Assembly: GCA_964399955.1 (NCBI GenBank)
Contig: CAYNST010000071.1
Location: forward strand, 1 to 17,232
Direction: 5' to 3'
DNA from: CAYNST01 sp964399955
Lineage (GTDB): Bacteria; Pseudomonadota; Gammaproteobacteria; Pseudomonadales; Cellvibrionaceae
Length of the DNA stretch: 17,232 nucleotides
Below the pieces are notes generated by a model, which was given only the letters and a program-made list of their open reading frames with translations, made no database searches and was not told the DNA's origin. A program made the translations under genes and the position numbers. Position 1 is the first letter of the stretch; every line of letters begins with the position of its first letter. Positions 5,990 through 14,585 of the stretch are shown here, piece after piece.

Positions 5990-7717
5990 ATGAAATTATT
6001 ACGCACATTGGCTATCGGCATTGCCGCTGTTTCCGCAACATCAGCTGCCCAAGATTTACCCCAAGTTGAACCCATCGATTGGCAACCCTGTGGCATTGAA
6101 GAGCGACCGGAGCTGGATTGCGCCATCTACGCGGTGCCGCTCAGCCGGTTCAGTAACAGCCCGCAGCTTTCAGGGGTGCCCAACATTCCCACCATAGGTC
6201 TGGCCTTGGTGCGCCAGCCCGCTGCAGATCCTGATCAACGTAAAGGCTCGCTTTTGGTTAATCCCGGCGGGCCCGGTGGTAGCGGGATCGATTGGGTTGC
6301 CTATGCCGGCCCCGATCTTTTAACAGAAGAGATTCGAGCAAGCTATGACCTGATTGGCTTTGACCCCCGAGGGATTGCGCGCAGCACTCCATTGAGTTGC
6401 CTTCAGAATGAGGGCGAACTGTTATTTGTCGGTCAGCAGCCGGCGTTCCCTATGGACTTGCCTGAGGAGCTTGGAAGAGTTGCGCTGGACCATTATGTCT
6501 CAGGTGCTTGCCTTATCCATGCCAGCCCCATCATCCACCATATGACCACCGCCAACGTCGCGAACGACATGGAGCTTTTGCGTCAAGCTTTGGGGGAGGA
6601 AAAGCTGAATTTTTATGGCGTATCCTGGGGCACCATGCTGGGCATGACCTATGCCAATCTTTATCCTGATAGGGTCGGTGCATTTGTACTTGATGGGGTG
6701 CTTGATCCAGTCGCTTGGTCTACAGGTCGGGGAATTGAGTCGCTGTTTTTACCGGTTTCAGCCCGACTGGGCAGTGACGCCAGCAGTATGGCGACTCTCA
6801 ATGAATTTTTCCGCCTGTGTGACGAAGCAGGCCCTGAACGTTGCGCCCTTGCCGGGGACTCTGGCTTACGGTACGCGCGCATCCTGGAGCGGCTTAAACG
6901 CTCTCCAATTGAGCTGATGCTGGACGACGAAACTACGACCTTGTTCAGGTATCAGGATGTGATCGCTATCACAGCTAGAAATTTATTTTCCATCGGCGCA
7001 TGGCAAGAATTGGCAGCATTTTTGGCGGCCTTGGAGGCGAACGCTTTCGGAGACTCGGTAGCAGTGCTGCAACCAAACCAGTCCGGCGGCTACAGCGAAG
7101 CGCCGCCACCCCCTTCTGATCAGTCAATCACGGCTTTCCCTGCCGTCGTTTGTGCCGACTCAGATAACCCTATCGTGCCGTTCATGTGGCAGCTGGCGGG
7201 CAAGTATTCCGAGCAAAGCACCGGCTATTTTGGTCGCCTCTGGACCTGGAACACCAGTAAATGCAGCAGCTGGCCGGGATCTAAGAGAGAGCGTTATGCG
7301 GGCCCCTACAATAAACCCACCGCCAATACTATTCTACTGGTGAATACGCTATTTGACCCGGCCACCGGTTACCAAGGCGCCGCTTCGGCCGCGAATATCC
7401 TCGCCAATAGCCGCTTGATCACCATTGACGGCTGGGGCCACTCCAGCCATACCCTTTCCAACTGCGCTGATCAGCATGTTACCAACTACTTCTTGCGCAA
7501 CGAATTGCCGGATGAAGGCACGATATGTCCCCAAGACCGTTTGCCCTTCCCCGCACTTGAGGAAGACGCAGCCGTTGCGCAATTTGAAGTGCGCGGGTTA
7601 AGCGACGGGCCGGTGGCCGAACAAAGCACCGCCCAGCCGGAGAAAAACGATTGGCAGGAGGCCAAGAACCGACGCGAGCGGATCATGCGTGAGGTTTTGC
7701 GGGCGCTTCCGCGCTGA
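5990..7717 (+). CDS. secreted alpha/beta hydrolase, tripeptidyl-aminopeptidase-like (S33)
   Basis: A 575-aa exported serine hydrolase. Residues 1-20 are a Sec signal peptide (KLLRTLAIGIAAVSATSAAQ). NPGGPGGSG (91-99) is the oxyanion loop and FDPRGIARS (124-132) is typical of this family. The nucleophile is Ser212 in GVSWG. Asp456 (LFDPATG) and His484 (GWGHSSH) complete the triad in the C-terminal TAP-like domain. A charged tail of about 90 residues follows. Relatives are the Streptomyces mycelial tripeptidyl aminopeptidases (SlpD/SlpE), which remove N-terminal peptides outside the cytoplasm. The substrate here is unknown, and esterase activity is possible. The frame is open from 5849, but ATG 5990 is chosen because AGGA lies 8 bp upstream and the signal peptide begins there. 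Gene complete, standing alone on the plus strand. Confidence 0.9.
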   Translation: MKLLRTLAIGIAAVSATSAAQDLPQVEPIDWQPCGIEERPELDCAIYAVPLSRFSNSPQLSGVPNIPTIGLALVRQPAADPDQRKGSLLVNPGGPGGSGIDWVAYAGPDLLTEEIRASYDLIGFDPRGIARSTPLSCLQNEGELLFVGQQPAFPMDLPEELGRVALDHYVSGACLIHASPIIHHMTTANVANDMELLRQALGEEKLNFYGVSWGTMLGMTYANLYPDRVGAFVLDGVLDPVAWSTGRGIESLFLPVSARLGSDASSMATLNEFFRLCDEAGPERCALAGDSGLRYARILERLKRSPIELMLDDETTTLFRYQDVIAITARNLFSIGAWQELAAFLAALEANAFGDSVAVLQPNQSGGYSEAPPPPSDQSITAFPAVVCADSDNPIVPFMWQLAGKYSEQSTGYFGRLWTWNTSKCSSWPGSKRERYAGPYNKPTANTILLVNTLFDPATGYQGAASAANILANSRLITIDGWGHSSHTLSNCADQHVTNYFLRNELPDEGTICPQDRLPFPALEEDAAVAQFEVRGLSDGPVAEQSTAQPEKNDWQEAKNRRERIMREVLRALPR

Positions 7718-7736
7718 GGTTGCTCATTTAGGTAGT

Positions 7737-7781
7737 AAAAAAGCAGGCCTCCAATGGCTCTTCCCGCCATTGGAGGCCTGC
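7737..7781 (-). terminator. strong rho-independent terminator, minus-strand direction
   Basis: A perfect 15-bp stem, GCAGGCCTCCAATGG and its complement, has a 9-nt loop. On the minus strand it is followed by six T's (forward A-run 7737-7742). On the plus strand no T-run follows, so although it lies just after the hydrolase stop it is built to end transcription coming from the right. The nearest minus-strand gene there is the broken acetyltransferase, which ends 315 bp away. Confidence 0.7.
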
Positions 7782-8095
7782 GATTCTAGAACTTGCAGTT
7801 GAACTTTTTGGGACCCCGTCGCCTCGCGCACGCCACTCGTTCTCTTGCTTGCGACATCATTGCCGTAGTTATGACCGGCTGGATCTTTTAGATCCTTGTC
7901 CTTCCCAATGCCACTCTGTCAGCCGCTGCGCTGGATAGGTAGCTTCCGGCGGCTGGTGCAAGCTCGGCTATCGGGACTATGACGGGGCCAAGCGGCTGCG
8001 GCATTACTTTTTCATCCCAAACTGAATGTTTGATCATAGGGGCTGTGGGCTTCACTCTATTGCCCGCGCTTCATACATCCAACTGCTGCTGATGG
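7782..8095. other. intergenic stretch, no gene seen
   Basis: No frame with gene-like content was found on either strand. A small hairpin GGATCT-TTT-AGATCC sits at 7881-7895. One plus frame reads GYRDYDGAKRLRHYFF and faintly recalls an Rhs repeat, but it is too short to support. Confidence 0.4.
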
Positions 8096-8600
8096 TCATA
8101 CACCAAGCTTATTCTGCCAGTAGCCAACATCAAGCCACCTATTGAATTTGAAACCAACCTCGGAACAATGAGCCACCTTGCTGAAGCCTAAACTTTCATG
8201 CAGGCCCACACTTGCCTCGTTTGGAAGCGCGATGCAGCCCAACACAATATGCCTATTGCGCTTCACCAACTCCTTGTCAAGCCGCCATACAATGCTATTC
8301 CATACCCTGTTGCTAAACAGCTATTCCTGATATAACCAGTAGCTTCTGCAGTGTTTTTATAGGCTGGGCGTTTTTTCCACCTCGTTGCATACGAGTAGCC
8401 GACAATCTGCCCGTTGAACTCGCACACGAGCCAAGGGTAGAGGCTGGTGCATGACCGGATACGGTCACTTATCACACCTAGGGAAACAGGCTCCTCCTCA
8501 AAAGTTGCAACCGTGTTCTTAACGTAGAAGTTGTAGATTTGACCGGTGTGTTCGGCGGGTAGGTGCAACTCCAGAGCTGCGGAAGCTACAGGGTTGGAAT
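8096..8600 (-). pseudogene. GNAT acetyltransferase (phosphinothricin acetyltransferase-like), frameshifted
   Basis: The minus frame from the TTG at 8568 reads IYNFYVKNTVATFEEEPVS, PWLVCEFNGQIVGYSYATRW, and EATGYIRNSCLATGYGIALY, all typical of the Pat/Bar branch of GNAT enzymes, which acetylate small amines with acetyl-CoA. This frame stops at 8263. From about 8285 another frame continues the family exactly: HIVLGCIALPNEASVGLHES, LGFSKVAHCSEVGFKFNRW, LDVGYWQ, stop at 8096. One missing base near 8285 explains both. The N-terminus is also irregular: there is no ATG and an in-frame stop lies upstream of the TTG. Acceptor residues therefore span the break and the enzyme should be inactive, unless the sequence has an error. 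Confidence 0.8.
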
Positions 8601-8613
8601 TGCTCCGGGCCGC

Positions 8614-8775
8614 TCACCCGGCATTTCCGCACCAGGTAAAAAACCACAGTTGTATCCCGTATTCGCTGACAGACAGCAGCAGTGGCTCCCGCAGGCATGC
8701 CCCATCAGGCAGTACCTTGCTCGGTCAAGCTGGCCAAATCCAATCGGAATCGCAGATGGCCGCCGGCCGTCGATG
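8614..8775 (-). pseudogene. short relic of an unidentified gene
   Basis: Two minus-strand frames join with one shift near 8708: GGHLRFRLDLASLTEQG continues as VLPDGACLREPLLLSVSEYG and IQLWFFTWCGNAG before a TGA at 8614. The combined peptide has good amphipathic strand patterns and looks coding, but has no start and no recognised family. It lies directly upstream of the broken acetyltransferase. Confidence 0.22.
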
Positions 8776-8842
8776 AAAAACCTGCACGCCTCCGTCCCGG
8801 GCAGTACAATGCGCGCACATTGAACGGTTTAGAGATGAATGC

Positions 8843-9298
8843 ATGAACGTCACCATTAACGGCTATATCGCGTTTAACTGTGCCAACTGCGGCGAGCCGC
8901 ATACGGTGGAGAGCCGGGCGCTGGCTTTTCGGGAGGACACTGGCCCGGAGGCTGAAGAAGACGAGTATATCCGCTATCAGGCTGCGATAACTGCGCCTTG
9001 TTCAGCATGTGCTGCCACAATTGCCATAGGTTTGGACGTTTGGGAGCATCCAGAGTCGGTGGTTAATTACAGTTACTACGCAGTAGCAGGGGCGGTTGGC
9101 ATTGAGTGTGAGTTTGACATTCAACACTATTTTGATGACGAAGCAGGGGGAGATGCCGCCTTTGAAGAAGTGATCGAAGGCGAGCATCAAGCGGACGGCG
9201 CGCAAGACGACACGGATGAAAATGATGAAGAGCAGGATTCAGCCGACGACTTCAACCCCATGGCAGACTACATGGACCAGTATGATGACGAAGATTGA
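8843..9298 (+). CDS. CxxC/CxxC zinc-ribbon-like protein with acidic tail
   Basis: A 151-aa cytoplasmic protein. Two CxxC pairs, C13-C16 (FNCANCGEPH) and C53-C56 (APCSACAAT), have the spacing of a zinc ribbon. Residues 57-100 form a beta-rich segment. Residues 97-151 are extremely acidic (DDTDENDEEQDSADDF, DQYDDED) and probably disordered. No enzyme motif is seen. ATG 8843 is used because ATG 8834 runs into a stop. The ribosome binding site is weak, and TACAAT at about 8802 could be a -10 box. A possible terminator follows 35 bp after the stop. No family was recognised. Zinc binding is inferred from the cysteine pairs, and the acidic tail suggests a protein or nucleic-acid-mimic interaction surface. 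Confidence 0.75.
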   Translation: MNVTINGYIAFNCANCGEPHTVESRALAFREDTGPEAEEDEYIRYQAAITAPCSACAATIAIGLDVWEHPESVVNYSYYAVAGAVGIECEFDIQHYFDDEAGGDAAFEEVIEGEHQADGAQDDTDENDEEQDSADDFNPMADYMDQYDDED

Positions 9299-9332
9299 AC
9301 GCCACTGAAACAGCTTTGTTGCGTCCCCTATT

Positions 9333-9367
9333 CAGCCGCCGCAGGCTTCAATCACAGGCTGTTTTTT
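9333..9367 (+). terminator. possible rho-independent terminator
   Basis: A CAGCC/GGCTG stem encloses a 19-nt loop, followed by six T's. The stem is short, but the T-run directly abuts it. It is well placed to end the acidic zinc-ribbon gene and separates it from the convergent lipoprotein gene. Confidence 0.45.
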
Positions 9368-9368
9368 C

Positions 9369-9619
9369 TTAGACAAAGCTAAAGGAGTTATTCAAAACCA
9401 CATACGCACCTGAGACCAGCGCAGAAGCTGGATACACGACAGGCGTAAAGATGATGCCGGGCAACGAGTGATAGCTGTTGCTCTCGCTTGCCAGGTTGAT
9501 CATTTTCAGTGTTTTCTTCTCACTGGATATTTCGCATGCAGATTGGTATGAGCTGTGATTTGCCGGGACCAGAACGCATCCACTGATAGCCGCAGGGAAG
9601 ATCAACTATATTTTTTCAT
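9369..9619 (-). pseudogene. small lipoprotein gene with a frameshift after five codons
   Basis: An AAGAAGGA ribosome binding site stands 6-7 bp before ATG 9619, which reads MKKYS and then stops. One base out of frame, the sequence continues LIFPAAISGCVLVP, so a single added T at about 9606 gives MKKYSLIFPAAISGC, a textbook lipoprotein signal with lipobox ISGC. The mature part is about 68 residues (SYQSACEISSEKKTLKMINL, ... YVVLNNSFSFV) with a hydrophobic end. Without the correction the only start is TTG 9605, with no ribosome binding site. A real one-base deletion or a sequencing error would both explain this. Function unknown; a membrane-anchored periplasmic protein is expected if intact. 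Confidence 0.55.
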
Positions 9620-9816
9620 TGAATATCCTTCTTAAGCGCGCAAAAAAATTTCTTCTTGTCCTGCTTCTTGCAGTACCGATCAACGCACGGGCTCAACCGG
9701 TTTCACTGGAAACGCGGTCACGAAACAGGCCCACTCCGGCTATTCAGCCGATGACGCAGTAAGGCACAGTGCCATGCGCGGCGGGCCGAGTTTACATCGT
9801 CATCCACAGAGACTGG

Positions 9817-12800
9817 CTACCTGGGCTCTATTGGCACCGCCTCCGGCGCTGGCTCAGTTTTACGCGTATACCAGGCCTGCAGCTTCTCTTTCATCCTCTC
9901 GCCGCCGTAGTAGCTGCACGGCACCAAAAACAATGTGACCACCGACGAAAACAGCACGCCAAAGGCCAGGGACACCACCATGGGGATCAGGAATTGGGCC
10001 TGCATGCTGCGCTCAAACAGAATGGGCAAGAGCCCCACAAAGGTGGTCAGCGAGGTGAGCACTATGGGGCGGAAGCGGTCTACGCCGGCATGCAAGACCG
10101 CTTGCAGAGTGGCTTCACCACGGTCTTTGAGTTTGTTGATGCGCTCCAGCAGGACCAGGTTGTCGTTGATCACCACTCCGGCGCAGGCCAAAAACCCCAA
10201 GCCCGAAAACAAGCTGAAATCCACTCCCACAATCAGGTGCCCAAGCACCGCTCCGACAAATCCGAATGGCACTGCCAACATCACCAGCAAGGGCTGAATG
10301 AAGGAGCGGAAGGCGATGGCGAACACGGCGGTAACCAGGAAGAATATCTTGATGAAGTTCATGGTGAAGTTGTCGCCAAACTGAGCCTGAGAGCGCAGAT
10401 TGCCGTCAGTGGCCAGGTTGAAACCCAAATGATCCATTTTCCATTGCGTCAGGCTATCAGCCATCATTGCATTCACAATGGCGTTGCCGTCATGGCCTTG
10501 CTCCACCTGGGCCGTGATGGCGATGTTGCGGCGGCGGTCGATTCGGCGAATGGTGCTGGAGCCCGGCACCAGTTTCACTTCCGCTACTGTGCTTAACGGC
10601 AGTTCGCGGCCGTCTGCGGTGCGAATGCGCATCTCGTCCAGACTGTCCAAGGTGTGGCGCTCATCGGCGGGGTAACGCAACATGACGCGCACATCTTCCT
10701 TGGCGCGCGGAATGCGTTGGATTTCCTCGCCGTAAAAACCCTGGCGCACCTGGCGGGCTACATCCCCCTGAGTGATACCCAGTGATTGAGCATTGGGCCG
10801 GAGCACCACCTCCACCTCCGTACGTTCAGAATCCAGATTGCTTCGAACGTTGAACACACCCGGGTAGGCCGCCAGCGCCTGGGTTACGTCATTTACGGCC
10901 CGCTGCTGAAGATCACTGCGGTTGTCCAGCAGGTTGAGGTTCAGGGTGATATCCGGCTGCTCCCCGCTCATGGCACCGCTCAAGGAATAACTTTGTGCCT
11001 CAGGCAGTGGCCCCACCAGTTGGCGCAGCCGATCGGCCACTTCCGCCGAGGAAACATCGCGCTCTTCATCCGGGGTCAGCCCTACAAACACGGTAGCGCG
11101 GGTGTCGTTGAGGTTTTGGTTCATTTCCCGAATAAACGGCTTGCCGTCGTTTTTTGCCAGCAGCTCTTCATCCAGAGCCAAAACATCCACCTGATCCAGA
11201 ATATGTTGGGCCACGGCCTGGGTGCGGGAAAAGGGCGTGCCGTCGGCAAAACCTACGTTGACCATCACCATCGGCTGCGGCACGCTGGGGAAAAACGTGG
11301 TGTTGATCCAGCCCACTTTGACAATGGTCACCGCAATGCCGAACATGAATAAAAAGGCCAAACAGGTGCTTGCTTTGTGCCTGAGCGAGAGGTTCAGCAG
11401 AGACAAGTAGCGCCCCCTTGCAAAGTTCTCCATACCGTCGGAAAAGCGCCGCCTTACCTCACCCAGTTTTCTTAAGGGATAGAACTTGCTGGGCCGCTCC
11501 GGCTTCATGTGCGACAGGTGCGAAGGCAGAATCAGCAGCGACTCGATCAGCGAAAACGCCAGGCACAGCACCACCACCCAGAAGATGGAGCGGGTGTAAA
11601 TAAGCATTTCTGCTGGCACATCGATCATAGGCAGGAAAAACGCGATGGTGCTGACCACCGCCAGAAATACCGGCTTCAATACCGAGCGCGTACCGGCAAA
11701 GGCGGCTGCCTCGTCTTTTTCACCCTGCTGTTGATGGCGGTAGACGCTTTCGCCCACAATAATGGCATCGTCCACCACAATGCCCAACACCATCAAAAAG
11801 GCGAACATGGACAGCATGTTGATGGAGACATTCAGGTAGGGCAACAGCCAGATGGCGCCGGCAAAGGTGGTGGCAATACCGGCCACCACCCAGAACGCAA
11901 GCAGCGGCCGTAAAAACAGCATCAATATGAGAAACACCAGCAGTAAACCGCTCAAGGCGTTGTCTTTCAGCAGATTGAAGCGGCTGTCAAAAATGCTGCG
12001 GGATTCAAAATTGATTTTCAGCTCTACGCCTTCTGGTAAGTATTGGCGAAAGTTTTCAATGTATTCCCGCGCGTTGGCGGTGCCCTCGAACAACAGCGGG
12101 TCGTCGCTGATTTTGATTTCCAAATTCAAGCCGGGTTTGCCGTTCATGGCAAAGTCGATGTTCTGCTCGGAAAAGCCATCGTTGATAACGGCGATATCTT
12201 TCAGCAGTAACCGGCCGCCATCGGCGGGGCTGCGCACCACAATCTGACCAAAATCGTCTTCGTTGAACGCTTGGGTGCGGGTTTGAATTTGCACATCGCC
12301 GTCTTTGGAGCGAATGGTGCCGGCCGGCACGTTGAGCGAGCTGTTGCGCACGGCACGCTCCACTTCGTCGAAGCTCAGGTTGAAGCGGCGCAAAGTGGCC
12401 TCTGGAATTTCTATACTGACTTCGTCGTCCCTGAGGCCGGTGACAACTACCTCGGAGACGCCCTCCAGCAGCGCCATTTCGTCGCGAAGCTGGTAGGCCA
12501 GGTCTTTCAGCACGCGCCTGTCTGCATCACCGTAGAGCGCAGCCCACATCAGGTAGGGCCGCCACACATCCTGCCGTATGATTGGCCGCTCAGCGGTGAC
12601 GGGAAAGGTGTTGATGGCGTCCACACGGCCCTTGACGTCGCTTAACAGCTCCCGCACGTCAAAGCCCTCGGTCACGTCCACCTGCACGCGTCCGTAGCCC
12701 TCCCGTGACTCCGAAGAGATCTGATAGATACCGGGAAGATCGGCGATGGCTTCTTCTATGCGCACCACAATCTGCTGCTCCACCTCACTGGGCGCGGCGC

Positions 12801-12960
12801 CGGGATAAATCATAGCCACCGATATTCGGTTGGCCTCATGCACGGGGAAGGTTTCTTTTTTAACCGCACCGGCGCCAATGTAGCCGCCAATCAGCATCGC
12901 AAGCATCAGCAGGTTGGCGGCGATGGGGTTTTTCACAAACCAGTGAATCAGTCCGGTCAT
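9817..12960 (-). CDS. RND-family efflux transporter, inner-membrane permease
   Basis: A 1047-aa proton-driven pump of the AcrB/MexB superfamily, of usual length. It has the duplicated RND layout: TM1 (about 12-30), a large periplasmic porter domain (to about 335), TM2-TM6, a second periplasmic loop, and a final TM bundle. TM4 carries the adjacent proton-relay aspartates D397-D398 in GIVVDDAIIVGES. The matching late helix reads CAGVVINDNLVLLERI. The N-terminal WFVKNPIAANLLMLAMLIGG is typical of HAE-type pumps. The protein forms a trimer that takes substrates from membrane or periplasm and passes them to a TolC-like channel. It follows the membrane fusion protein by 4 bp in one operon. No channel gene is near. 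Substrate cannot be read from sequence. The frame is intact. Confidence 0.95.
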   Translation of the reverse strand: MTGLIHWFVKNPIAANLLMLAMLIGGYIGAGAVKKETFPVHEANRISVAMIYPGAAPSEVEQQIVVRIEEAIADLPGIYQISSESREGYGRVQVDVTEGFDVRELLSDVKGRVDAINTFPVTAERPIIRQDVWRPYLMWAALYGDADRRVLKDLAYQLRDEMALLEGVSEVVVTGLRDDEVSIEIPEATLRRFNLSFDEVERAVRNSSLNVPAGTIRSKDGDVQIQTRTQAFNEDDFGQIVVRSPADGGRLLLKDIAVINDGFSEQNIDFAMNGKPGLNLEIKISDDPLLFEGTANAREYIENFRQYLPEGVELKINFESRSIFDSRFNLLKDNALSGLLLVFLILMLFLRPLLAFWVVAGIATTFAGAIWLLPYLNVSINMLSMFAFLMVLGIVVDDAIIVGESVYRHQQQGEKDEAAAFAGTRSVLKPVFLAVVSTIAFFLPMIDVPAEMLIYTRSIFWVVVLCLAFSLIESLLILPSHLSHMKPERPSKFYPLRKLGEVRRRFSDGMENFARGRYLSLLNLSLRHKASTCLAFLFMFGIAVTIVKVGWINTTFFPSVPQPMVMVNVGFADGTPFSRTQAVAQHILDQVDVLALDEELLAKNDGKPFIREMNQNLNDTRATVFVGLTPDEERDVSSAEVADRLRQLVGPLPEAQSYSLSGAMSGEQPDITLNLNLLDNRSDLQQRAVNDVTQALAAYPGVFNVRSNLDSERTEVEVVLRPNAQSLGITQGDVARQVRQGFYGEEIQRIPRAKEDVRVMLRYPADERHTLDSLDEMRIRTADGRELPLSTVAEVKLVPGSSTIRRIDRRRNIAITAQVEQGHDGNAIVNAMMADSLTQWKMDHLGFNLATDGNLRSQAQFGDNFTMNFIKIFFLVTAVFAIAFRSFIQPLLVMLAVPFGFVGAVLGHLIVGVDFSLFSGLGFLACAGVVINDNLVLLERINKLKDRGEATLQAVLHAGVDRFRPIVLTSLTTFVGLLPILFERSMQAQFLIPMVVSLAFGVLFSSVVTLFLVPCSYYGGERMKEKLQAWYTRKTEPAPEAVPIEPR

Positions 12961-12964
12961 GGCC

Positions 12965-14173
12965 TCAGTCCTTTGGGGTAATGATGGAGGCGGTCGAGGC
13001 CTTTGCAGTGGGTAACACCGGGTTCACGGTGGTGCCCGCCGGGGTGAGTGCTTGCTTCTCCAGGGAGACCAGTGTCATGTCGTCAATTGGCGCCTGCACC
13101 CAGACCTGAGCTTCGGATTTGTGCAAGACCCTGACCGGGTACTCCGTAATTTTGTTGTCCTCCCCCACCACCAGCACTTTGTTGCGCTCAAACAGCGCCG
13201 AACGCGGCAGCATGATGACGTTTTCCAGCGACTTGCCCTCAATTTCCGCCTCCACAAACAGACCGGGCAGCAGGGGCGCCAAATGCTTATCTTGAGAAAA
13301 AGGCTCGGCCACCTCCACCACTGCAAAATAGAGCCTGGAGGTGGGGTCTACAAACGCATCGGTGCGGGTTAACAGACCCTGCCATTCGTGGGCAGCACCC
13401 GCCACTGTGGCTTTGAGGGTGACGGGTGTGGGTGGGTTGCGACGATCGGCGCTGAGGGGCAGGTCTATCAGCGCCGCCTGGGCTTCGGTCAGCGGCAGGC
13501 GTACCTCGGCGACGGCGGCGTCGTACACGGTGGCCAGGCGAGTGCCTGCGGTAACGTACTGCCCCAGGTTGACATGAGTCTGCCGTACGCGCCCTTGAAA
13601 GGGACCGCGGATACCCGTATGCTCCAGGTCCAACTCTGCCATTGCCAGCGCCGCCTTGGCGGATTCCACACCAGCCAAGACTGCCGCCATCTGCGGCTTG
13701 CGCAGGAACAGTTCGTTGGCGTTGGCACTGCCCAGGTCGCGCCACTCCCGTTGCGCACCTCGGCCCATGCCCTGCTCTTCCGCCAGTTTTTGTTGCGCTT
13801 CGGCCAAACGTGCCCGGGCAGCCAACAGCGCCGCCTGATACGGGCGATCATCAATGCGCATCAACACCTCTGCAGCACTGAAGAAGCCGCCAGCTACAAA
13901 TTCGGGTTCGGCACTCAGCACCTGGCCGGAGACCTGGGCAATCAGGTCTATCTCACGCTTGGGCTTCACCGTACCCTGGGTGTGCACCGACAGGCGCACA
14001 GCTTCTCGCTTGATCTCGGCCACTGTCACTTTGATATGGGCCGGTTCTGCGTCCGGAGGCCTAGGAGTGGGCTTGGGTTTGGCTACGACCAATACAGAAA
14101 TGGCAAAGACGCCCGCAGCCGTAATGACCAGTGGCGGAAGAAGTTTTTTCAACGTGGGGGGAGATTCCTTCAA
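12965..14173 (-). CDS. RND efflux membrane fusion protein (periplasmic adaptor)
   Basis: The adaptor that links the RND pump to an outer-membrane channel. From TTG 14173 it is 402 aa. A basic start and one hydrophobic helix (KKLLPPLVITAAGVFAISVL) anchor it. The lipoyl/barrel-sandwich halves (IAQVSGQVLSAEP and GPFQGRVRQTHVNLGQYV) flank an alpha-helical hairpin (ARARLAEAQQKLAEEQG ...), and beta-barrel and membrane-proximal domains follow. The frame is open to ATG 14404. I chose TTG 14173 because AGGA lies 7 bp upstream and the protein then begins like other adaptors. ATG 14230 would add 19 residues and has no good ribosome binding site. The stop is 4 bp from the pump's ATG, so the two are co-translated. 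No regulator is adjacent. Confidence 0.9.
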   Translation of the reverse strand: MKESPPTLKKLLPPLVITAAGVFAISVLVVAKPKPTPRPPDAEPAHIKVTVAEIKREAVRLSVHTQGTVKPKREIDLIAQVSGQVLSAEPEFVAGGFFSAAEVLMRIDDRPYQAALLAARARLAEAQQKLAEEQGMGRGAQREWRDLGSANANELFLRKPQMAAVLAGVESAKAALAMAELDLEHTGIRGPFQGRVRQTHVNLGQYVTAGTRLATVYDAAVAEVRLPLTEAQAALIDLPLSADRRNPPTPVTLKATVAGAAHEWQGLLTRTDAFVDPTSRLYFAVVEVAEPFSQDKHLAPLLPGLFVEAEIEGKSLENVIMLPRSALFERNKVLVVGEDNKITEYPVRVLHKSEAQVWVQAPIDDMTLVSLEKQALTPAGTTVNPVLPTAKASTASIITPKD

Positions 14174-14585
14174 TTTAATGTCCTGCGAACGCGCGTGCTT
14201 CACGCTGGGCTGCACGGCTAGTGAAACCATAACCCAAAACCAATCCCAGGCAAAGTAGAGAAGCTGGACTAAGCGGCGAACGTCCTTTGTCAGCGCATCG
14301 GTAAGCGGGCATGCCGCAAGCCTTGGGCCTCCCTGGGCATCTGGCGTGTTGCAGGTTGCACGCGCGTTTGCCGAGCCTTTCAAATGGTCCCTCACTGCAG
14401 CCATGCGAACGGCTGAGCTGGCCCAAGTGCACGTGACCGGCGGCTTAGAAACAGCCTATGCCGACCTTGAGATTAGCGCTGCGAACGGCGGTCATCGGAG
14501 GGCAGAATCAGTACCAATGCAGTGATGCCCGTCGGCAACACACTTTTTTGGGGCCGCACTGGATCCTGGGCGCCAACTAATTTGA
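14174..14585. other. upstream region of the efflux operon, no gene supported
   Basis: The adaptor frame stays open through part of this stretch but reads unlike protein. A minus-strand tail ending at about 14477 (VLPTGITALVLILPSDDRRS) looks coding-like but has no start outside the DUF421 gene. No clear promoter or regulator-binding repeat for the efflux operon was found, although its promoter must be here. Confidence 0.4.

Noticed and set aside
7782..8095. Rhs-like peptide GYRDYDGA
   Set aside because: Isolated short match with no flanking Rhs repeats.
9769..12645. Several long plus-strand frames opposite the RND gene
   Set aside because: They are shadows of an intact 1047-codon gene, with histidine- and glutamine-rich translations typical of antisense frames.
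13388..14258. 277- and 134-codon plus frames opposite the membrane fusion protein
   Set aside because: Antisense shadows without domains.
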